From assembly GCA_946061795.1 (NCBI GenBank), contig CAMGSK010000009.1, positions 1 through 18,391 on the forward strand: a stretch of DNA of 18,391 bases. Reading direction: 5' to 3'. Each line of letters begins with the position of its first letter. Position 1 is the stretch's first letter. Positions 14,325-18,391 of the stretch are shown here, piece after piece. The stretch comes from an uncultured Elusimicrobium sp. (GTDB lineage Bacteria; Elusimicrobiota; Elusimicrobia; Elusimicrobiales; Elusimicrobiaceae). The notes beneath the pieces are model-generated. The model worked only from the letters and a program-made list of their open reading frames with translations, did not search any database and had not been told where the DNA came from. Position numbers and translations under genes: made by a program.

Positions 14325-15382
14325 GCAATTAGTTTCATGGCGCGCTTGGCCTGCTCCAGTGTGACGGCGGCCGAGGCTCTGGCTGCCTCTTTGCCTTTAT
14401 GCAAAATGGCCCGCAGCTGCGCTTTGTCGCTCTCAAAAATTTTGCGTCTGTCCAAAAATCCTTTCAATTCCGGCTCCATCAGCTCAAACAACTGTTTTTT
14501 GCACGCCACGCAGCCCAGTGCGCCGGCTTTGCATTCGGCGCAGCGTTTGGCCGCATCCGGGTTGTAAATTTTATGAAATGCATACACCACGCAGCCTTCC
14601 GGGTCGGCGGGGTCATTGGCTTTTTTCTTATTCGGGTCGGTGTACATGGTCATGATTTTTTTGCGGACCGAGTCCAAATCTTCGCCCAAATCAATGGTGT
14701 TGTGGTAAGACTTGGACATTTTGTGCCCGTCCAGTCCCGGCACTTTCGTTTCTTTGGTATAAAGCGGTTTGGGCTCCACGAAGACGTTATCCACGCCGTA
14801 AATTTCATTGAAACGGCGCACCAGGTCGCGCGCAATTTCCACATGGGCGGTCTGGTCTTCCCCCACGGGTACAAAAGCTGCCTTGTGAATCAAAATGTCC
14901 ACCGCCATCAACACGGGGTATCCCAAAAAACCATAGACGGAGATATCCTCGTCGGCCAAGCCTTTTACACGCTCGGCCAGAGGGGTGTTCTCGTCTCCTT
15001 TAAGCTGCCCGGCATATTTGCGGGCCAGCAGTTCGTTGACCTGGTCTTTATACGTCGGGTTGCGCAGCAGCCAGCCTAGGGGCGTAATCATGCCCAAAAG
15101 CGTGTTGAGCTCGCTCACTTCCGGCACGTCCGACTGCAGGAAAATGGTGCATTTTTCCGGATCCAACCCGGCGGAAAGCCAGTCAATGAGCATCTGCTCG
15201 CTGTTGGCGGCCAGATTTTCGGTGTGTTTGTAAGAGGTGGTTAGTGCGTGCAAATCCGCCACAAAGAAAAAACATTTGTATTTGTCCTGCAACGCCACAA
15301 AATTTTTCAGCGCGCCGTGATAATTGCCCAAATGCAGTTTGCCGGTGGGGCGCATGCCGGAAACGATGATTTCATTGCTCAT
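14321..15382 (-). CDS. trpS: Tryptophanyl-tRNA synthetase with a four-Cys cluster motif
   Basis: This class I aminoacyl-tRNA synthetase charges tRNA-Trp. From the ATG at 15380-15382 it has 353 residues. The HIGH equivalent is HLGN (17-20) in RPTGKLHLGNYHG, and KMSKS is at 221-225. GEDQTAHVEIARDLVRRFN and the tryptophan-pocket region DIL around 162 are conserved. A TTG further upstream (15400) is in frame but lies within the M50 protease gene. The ATG has GGTGAG before it. After KMSKS comes a cysteine-rich insert: C264, C281, C284, C291, C294. The C284-x6-C291-x2-C294 spacing with an upstream Cys resembles the [4Fe-4S]-binding motif known from Thermotoga maritima TrpRS. The gene lies 7 bases after the protease stop. 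Confidence 0.96.
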   Translation of the reverse strand: MSNEIIVSGMRPTGKLHLGNYHGALKNFVALQDKYKCFFFVADLHALTTSYKHTENLAANSEQMLIDWLSAGLDPEKCTIFLQSDVPEVSELNTLLGMITPLGWLLRNPTYKDQVNELLARKYAGQLKGDENTPLAERVKGLADEDISVYGFLGYPVLMAVDILIHKAAFVPVGEDQTAHVEIARDLVRRFNEIYGVDNVFVEPKPLYTKETKVPGLDGHKMSKSYHNTIDLGEDLDSVRKKIMTMYTDPNKKKANDPADPEGCVVYAFHKIYNPDAAKRCAECKAGALGCVACKKQLFELMEPELKGFLDRRKIFESDKAQLRAILHKGKEAARASAAVTLEQAKRAMKLIA

Positions 15383-15389
15383 AAGTTTC

Positions 15390-16025
15390 TCACCATCCAA
15401 TAAATCCGCCCAAAACGCGTACGATAAAATACATCGGCGGATAAATAATATATTTAAAAGCTCCCGTCAAAATCAAAACCAGCACCACGTACATGCCGTA
15501 CCGGCCGAAAAACGCGGCGTATTTTTGGGCGGCGGAATAAGGCAGCAGCGCAACGACGATATGTCCTCCGTCCAGCGGCGGAACGGGAATTAAATTGAAC
15601 ACCGCCAGCAATACGTTGATTTGAATGCCGTACACCGCAAATGCAACCAGACGCGCGGTGGTTTCGTCCGCAAACGCCTGCGTCATCAACACGGCCTTTA
15701 TCAATACGGCGCACAAAACAGCCAAAGACAAATTGGCCGCCGGACCGGCCAGAGCCACTTTGCCCATCCCCGCTCTGGGAGAGGAAAAGCGGGCGGCGTT
15801 TATCGGCACGGGTTTGGCCCAGCCGAACATGGGCAAATGGGAAATATAACAAACGGCGGGCACCAGAATCGTCCCGACCACGTCCACATGTTTGAGCGGA
15901 TTGAGCGTCAAACGGCCCATAAAATAAGCGGTGTCGTCTCCCATACGATACGCAACGTACCCGTGCGCAAATTCATGCAGCACAATGGAAAAAAACAAAA
16001 TGGGCAAAATGATAAACAAGTCCAT
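15390..16025 (-). CDS. Site-2 protease family (M50) membrane metalloprotease
   Basis: This 211-residue polytopic membrane protein belongs to the short M50 group (YwhC/Rip-like, without PDZ). The zinc motif is HEFAH at 17-21 in the first membrane segment, with LTLNPLKHVD and PVPINAARF typical of the group. The third ligand is in PVPPLDGGH (D152). Hydrophobic segments lie at about 3-22, 48-66, 88-115, 125-148 and 175-205. Such proteases cut transmembrane segments of signalling or membrane proteins; the substrate here is not evident. It is the first gene after the terminator at 16079-16119 and probably heads the long operon. There is no Shine-Dalgarno, and an in-frame TAG four codons upstream fixes the start at 16025. 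A -10-like TAGAAT ends six bases before the ATG (see separate entry). Confidence 0.93.
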   Translation of the reverse strand: MDLFIILPILFFSIVLHEFAHGYVAYRMGDDTAYFMGRLTLNPLKHVDVVGTILVPAVCYISHLPMFGWAKPVPINAARFSSPRAGMGKVALAGPAANLSLAVLCAVLIKAVLMTQAFADETTARLVAFAVYGIQINVLLAVFNLIPVPPLDGGHIVVALLPYSAAQKYAAFFGRYGMYVVLVLILTGAFKYIIYPPMYFIVRVLGGFIGW

Positions 16026-16031
16026 ATTGCT

Positions 16032-16037
16032 ATTCTA
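16032..16037 (-). promoter_or_regulatory. Possible -10 element placing transcription start at the M50 start codon
   Basis: TAGAAT (minus strand) matches five of six positions of TATAAT. It ends 6 bases before the ATG at 16025, so transcription would start at or next to the A of the start codon. No convincing -35 is visible: TGTCCG at 16-base spacing is poor. The absence of any Shine-Dalgarno agrees with a leaderless message. Weak evidence overall. Confidence 0.35.
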
Positions 16038-16078
16038 CTAAATATCGCGCGTTCGGACACGGCCGCGCGGCCCCCAGT

Positions 16079-16119
16079 TTAAAAGACAAAGCGCGCAGGG
16101 AAATCTTCCTTGCGCGCTT
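16079..16119 (-). terminator. Rho-independent terminator after the aspartokinase/small membrane protein unit
   Basis: Segments 16089-16100 (aagcgcgcaggg) and 16108-16119 (ccttgcgcgctt) form a 12-bp stem with one G-U pair and a 7-base loop. Read on the minus strand, the stem is followed by TTTGTCTTTT. It sits about 20 bases after the stop of the 54-residue ORF and before the M50 protease gene, separating the two transcription units. Confidence 0.8.
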
Positions 16120-16138
16120 ACAGATTAAAATCCGGATT

Positions 16139-16303
16139 CTACCTCCGTTGAATGACAACAAAACAGGCGGCAAACACCGCCGCATACAACGCCACACTGC
16201 CCGCCGCGCGCCACAGACTCTGCCAGCCGGGGCCCCATAAATACACGCACCCGCCCAGCAACAGAAAAGCCGTCAGTCCGGCCAAATTAAATTTCAGTTT
16301 CAT
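16139..16303 (-). CDS. Small hypothetical membrane protein (54 aa)
   Basis: Reading from the ATG at 16301-16303 gives a 54-residue frame ending in TAG at 16139-16141. Two hydrophobic segments are visible, about 7-24 (LAGLTAFLLLGGCVYLW) and 33-51 (AAGSVALYAAVFAACFVVI), with basic ends (MKLK and QRR). This suits a two-helix membrane hairpin. LLGGC at 15-19 could also be read as a lipobox, which would make it a lipoprotein with one further helix. It starts 5 bases after the aspartokinase stop and is followed by a terminator, so it is the second gene of that transcript. The ribosome site is poor; coupling to the aspartokinase is likely. No family recognised. Confidence 0.6.
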   Translation of the reverse strand: MKLKFNLAGLTAFLLLGGCVYLWGPGWQSLWRAAGSVALYAAVFAACFVVIQRR

Positions 16304-16308
16304 AAACG

Positions 16309-17040
16309 TTATTTTATCACCGTACCGGTGCGCCCCGTTTGATAATGCACGATGCGGATTTCCACTCCCTTTTCTTTGGCCAGGCGCACGGCGTCGGGGT
16401 GCAAAACGCTGGCTCCGTTGAGGGCCAGTTTGTACATTTCGTCAAAATCCAGCACTTCGTATTTTTGCGCTTTGACGTCTTTGTTGGGGTCTGCGCTATA
16501 GACGCCGTCCACGTCTTTAATCATCTCTACGTGGTCCGCTCCCAGCTGGCTGGCCAAAAACACGGCCGACACGTCCGAACCGCCGCGCTTAAGGGTGGTG
16601 ATTTCTTTGTTTTCTCCGATTCCCTGAAATCCCGCCACCACCGGCACGTGCCCCGCTTCCAATTCGCGCGCCAGGCGGTCTCCTTTGAGCGTCAAAATAT
16701 CCGCACCCGTATGGGCGCACGTGGTAATCAAACCGATTTGGCTCCCGGTCAGCGACACCGACGGCACGCCCGCGTCCCTCAGTGCAATGGACAAAAGGGC
16801 CACGCTCACGCGTTCCCCGGTGGTGATCAGCATGTCCAGCTCCCGTTTGTCCGGATTGGAGCTGATACTGTAAGCGTGGTCCAACAGTACGTCGGTCAAA
16901 TTTCCGTTGGCCGAGGCCACGACCACGGGCAAAAAGCCTTTGTCAAAACGTTCTTTAATCAGCGCGGCGGCCATGAGCAGTTTCTGCTTATTGGCCAGCG
17001 TATTGCCGCCGAATTTCATAATGCATACGGGTTTGGACAT
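16309..17040 (-). CDS. Aspartate kinase catalytic domain without ACT domains
   Basis: From the ATG at 17038-17040 (preceded by GGAGGAACC) the product is 243 residues. It holds only the amino-acid-kinase domain: MKFGGNTLA (8-16, the phosphate loop; N in place of the usual T/S), ITTGERVSVALLS (72-84), LTGSQIGLIT (97-106), GFQGIGENKEITTLKRGGSD (137-156), and IKDVDGVYSADPNK (174-187). These match aspartokinase, the first step toward Lys, Thr, Met and diaminopimelate. Canonical enzymes of about 400-460 residues end in two ACT domains that bind Lys or Thr; none follow here. After the stop there is only a 54-residue membrane ORF. It may be a feedback-insensitive enzyme, may use a separate ACT subunit, or may act on another carboxylate. 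It is divergent from gpmA. Confidence 0.88.
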   Translation of the reverse strand: MSKPVCIMKFGGNTLANKQKLLMAAALIKERFDKGFLPVVVASANGNLTDVLLDHAYSISSNPDKRELDMLITTGERVSVALLSIALRDAGVPSVSLTGSQIGLITTCAHTGADILTLKGDRLARELEAGHVPVVAGFQGIGENKEITTLKRGGSDVSAVFLASQLGADHVEMIKDVDGVYSADPNKDVKAQKYEVLDFDEMYKLALNGASVLHPDAVRLAKEKGVEIRIVHYQTGRTGTVIK

Positions 17041-17063
17041 GGTTCCTCCCAAAATCTCTTTTT

Positions 17064-17069
17064 ATTATA
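17064..17069 (-). promoter_or_regulatory. -10 element of the aspartokinase promoter
   Basis: A perfect TATAAT on the minus strand lies 23 bases upstream of the aspartokinase ATG, leaving a short leader that contains GGAGGAACC. No -35 consensus is present at 17 bases; that position falls inside a GC-rich element (17086-17099, GCGCGC-GG-GCGCGC). This suggests an activator-dependent promoter, or that the -10 alone is used. Confidence 0.55.
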
Positions 17070-17130
17070 GCTAAATTTTCCCCCCGCGCGCGGGCGCGCA
17101 AAGTGCTAACGTGAAAAAAAGGGGGCGTTT

Positions 17131-17877
17131 ATGAAAAAAATCGTACTATTGCGCCACGGGCAAAGCCTGTGGAATTTGGAAAACCGCTTTACGGGCTGGA
17201 CGGATGTGCCGCTCACCGCAGCCGGGGAGGAAGAAGCGCGGGAAGCGGGACGGCTGATGAAAGCGGCGGGGCTGAAATTTTCCCGCGCATTTACGTCTTA
17301 TTTGCGCCGGGCGGTAAAAACGCTGAATTTGGCCTTGGAAGAAATGAATTTGGAACATATCCCAGAGGAGAAGACGTGGCGGCTCAACGAAAAACACTAC
17401 GGAGCGCTGCAAGGGCTCAACAAAAGCGAAACCGCCGCACGCTACGGGGAAGAACAGGTGCGGCTGTGGCGCAGAAGCTACAACGTGCCCGCCCCCGCGC
17501 TGGAACCGGGCGACCCGCGCAGTCCGTTCACGGACCCGCGCTACCGCGACGTCCCGCGCCAATATTTGCCGCTGACCGAATCCTTACAAGACACCGTTCG
17601 CAGGACGCTGCCGTATTGGCAGGAAATGATTTTTCCTTGTCTAATGAGAGAAGAGCATTTGCTGGTGGCCGCGCACGGGAACAGCCTGCGCGGCATTGTC
17701 AAAACGCTTAAAAACATATCGGACGAAGAGATTTCAAAACTCAACCTTCCCACCGGCGCGCCGTATGTGTTTGAATTTGACGACGGGCTGAATTTAACGA
17801 GGGATTATTTTCTAGGCGACCCGGAAGAAATCCGGCGCAAAATGCAGGCCGTGGAAGCGCAAGGCAAGAAACAATAA
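17131..17877 (+). CDS. gpmA: 2,3-bisphosphoglycerate-dependent phosphoglycerate mutase
   Basis: GpmA interconverts 3- and 2-phosphoglycerate in glycolysis and gluconeogenesis through a phosphohistidine. The 248 residues are the usual length. Key features are [10 protein letters not shown] with H9 as the phosphorylated histidine, [13 protein letters not shown] (17-29), [15 protein letters not shown] with the acid E87, [13 protein letters not shown] (151-163), and the second catalytic H182 in AAHGNSLRG. The C-terminal tail ([17 protein letters not shown]) corresponds to the flexible lid. AAAGGGGGCG precedes the ATG. It is the only plus-strand gene here, monocistronic between a divergent aspartokinase and a convergent pilin gene. 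No clear plus-strand promoter was seen in the 90-base divergent gap. Confidence 0.97.
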   Translation: MKKIVLLRHGQSLWNLENRFTGWTDVPLTAAGEEEAREAGRLMKAAGLKFSRAFTSYLRRAVKTLNLALEEMNLEHIPEEKTWRLNEKHYGALQGLNKSETAARYGEEQVRLWRRSYNVPAPALEPGDPRSPFTDPRYRDVPRQYLPLTESLQDTVRRTLPYWQEMIFPCLMREEHLLVAAHGNSLRGIVKTLKNISDEEISKLNLPTGAPYVFEFDDGLNLTRDYFLGDPEEIRRKMQAVEAQGKKQ

Positions 17878-17904
17878 ACGGCTCTCTTGCGTCATAAACG
17901 CAAA

Positions 17905-17929
17905 CGTCCCCGGCTTTTGGCCGGGGACG
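17905..17929 (-). terminator. Hairpin between convergent gpmA and pilin genes
   Basis: CGTCCCCGGC (17905-17914) and GCCGGGGACG (17920-17929) form a perfect 10-bp GC-rich stem with a 5-base loop, TTTTG. It starts 27 bases after the gpmA stop and 25 bases after the pilin-like gene stop on the other strand. The T-rich stretch (GTTTGCGTTTATG) follows it on the minus strand, so it mainly suits the pilin transcript. It may serve both genes. Confidence 0.7.
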
Positions 17930-17954
17930 GGTAAAACATAGCAGACCGGAAGGC

Positions 17955-18391
17955 TTAGGAAGCGGTATAGTCCGAGCATTCTCCCGTGTCATCTCCGTCA
18001 TTGCAGCAAGCCGTAGTGACGGAATCCACGCCGCAGAAGTCAGCACATAACGCCGCATCCGCTTCCGTCGTCCCGGTGGAGGCAGGAATACAGCTGGTCT
18101 TGGTGCTCTGATAAAAACGTTTCAACGTATAGCCGTATTGGTCATTGCCCACACGGGTAGCCGTAGCGTGACCCTTACCGTAAGCCGCCACGTTGGCCGC
18201 CGTATCATCCAGCTCAATTTTAAAACCGTTATTGCAAGCCGTAGGAGCGGCTTCCGTCCCGGTTTTAACGCCTTTGGTGCAGAAAGTTTTACTGGCGGCG
18301 TTGGTCGGGGAAACGTCCAAGCCGGAGAACTTCGCAGAGTAAGAATTGTTCTTCATCCAGCGTCTCTGCTGCGCTTGAGCCGTGGAGCCCA
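17955..18391 (-). CDS. Cysteine-rich type IV pilin-like protein, C-terminal part (N-terminus beyond window)
   Basis: The frame is open to the right edge, so 144 C-terminal residues are visible. The methionine at 18356 is internal: in-frame sense codons upstream give STAQAQQRRWM before KNNSYSAKFSGLDVSP. This segment resembles the end of the long pilin helix and its entry into the globular domain (Q-R-W, N-x-Y, F-x-x-L-D), as in type IV pilins and pseudopilins. The hydrophobic N-terminal helix and prepilin cleavage site would lie outside the window. The globular part has eight cysteines, most near the C-terminus (AALCADFCGVDSVTTACC, then GECSDYTAS), probably for disulfides outside the cytoplasm. 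The pilin assignment is inferred from this pattern. It is followed by the hairpin at 17905-17929 and is convergent with gpmA. Confidence 0.7.
   Translation of the reverse strand, partial: GSTAQAQQRRWMKNNSYSAKFSGLDVSPTNAASKTFCTKGVKTGTEAAPTACNNGFKIELDDTAANVAAYGKGHATATRVGNDQYGYTLKRFYQSTKTSCIPASTGTTEADAALCADFCGVDSVTTACCNDGDDTGECSDYTAS

Noticed and set aside
17955..18356. A complete 133-residue protein starting at the ATG at 18356
   Set aside because: The frame remains open upstream to the edge, and the upstream residues continue a pilin-like helix, so this Met is internal.
1..18391. CRISPR arrays, tRNA/rRNA genes, insertion sequences, phage or toxin-antitoxin genes
   Set aside because: No regularly spaced repeats, cloverleaf sequence, transposase motifs or terminal inverted repeats were seen when reading both strands.

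Overview
The window looks like a stretch of chromosome from a Gram-negative-type (diderm) bacterium of moderate to high GC. I think a gut-associated relative of Elusimicrobium (Elusimicrobiota) is most likely. That placement is an inference. It rests on the cysteine-rich type IV pilin-like gene at the right edge, the large secreted cysteine-rich protein with FlgD-like Ig repeats at the left edge, and the EnvC/FtsX/S41-protease set. No rRNA, tRNA, CRISPR array, insertion sequence or phage gene was seen. No gap between genes exceeds about 210 bases.

Layout, left to right. (1) 1-2453 (-): an 817-codon-plus open frame running off the left edge. It has a signal peptide, a cysteine-rich N-terminal part and repeated FlgD-like Ig modules. 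A near-consensus extended -10 promoter (2572-2600) and a ~110-base leader with competing complementary segments lie in front of it. (2) 2664-16025 (-): a tightly packed run of twelve genes. In transcription order these are a site-2 protease, trpS, scpA, scpB, glgA, an alkaline phosphatase, ftsX, an envC-like gene, ctpA, tsaD, a leaderless solute-binding protein and a GAF-GAF-GGDEF diguanylate cyclase. Several junctions are ATGA overlaps or gaps of a few bases, so this is probably one or a few polycistronic units. (3) 16079-16119: a terminator closing a short upstream unit (-) made of an ACT-less aspartokinase (from 17040) and a 54-residue membrane protein. (4) 17131-17877 (+): gpmA, the only plus-strand gene, divergent from the aspartokinase. 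(5) 17905-17929: a hairpin between convergent genes. (6) 17955-18391 (-): the C-terminal part of a cysteine-rich type IV pilin-like protein running off the right edge.

The genes form a few functional groups. FtsX, the EnvC-like protein and the CtpA-type protease form a likely septal cell-wall hydrolysis module. ScpA and ScpB are the condensin partners. TrpS and TsaD serve translation, while GlgA and GpmA serve carbohydrate metabolism. The most unusual part is the 3' end of the long operon. A sugar-binding-type protein with no export signal is translationally coupled to tsaD and lies 2 bases from a diguanylate cyclase with no transporter genes nearby. The next gene downstream encodes a large surface protein. 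This could be a cytosolic ligand-sensing c-di-GMP module controlling surface structures, but that link is inference from gene order only.
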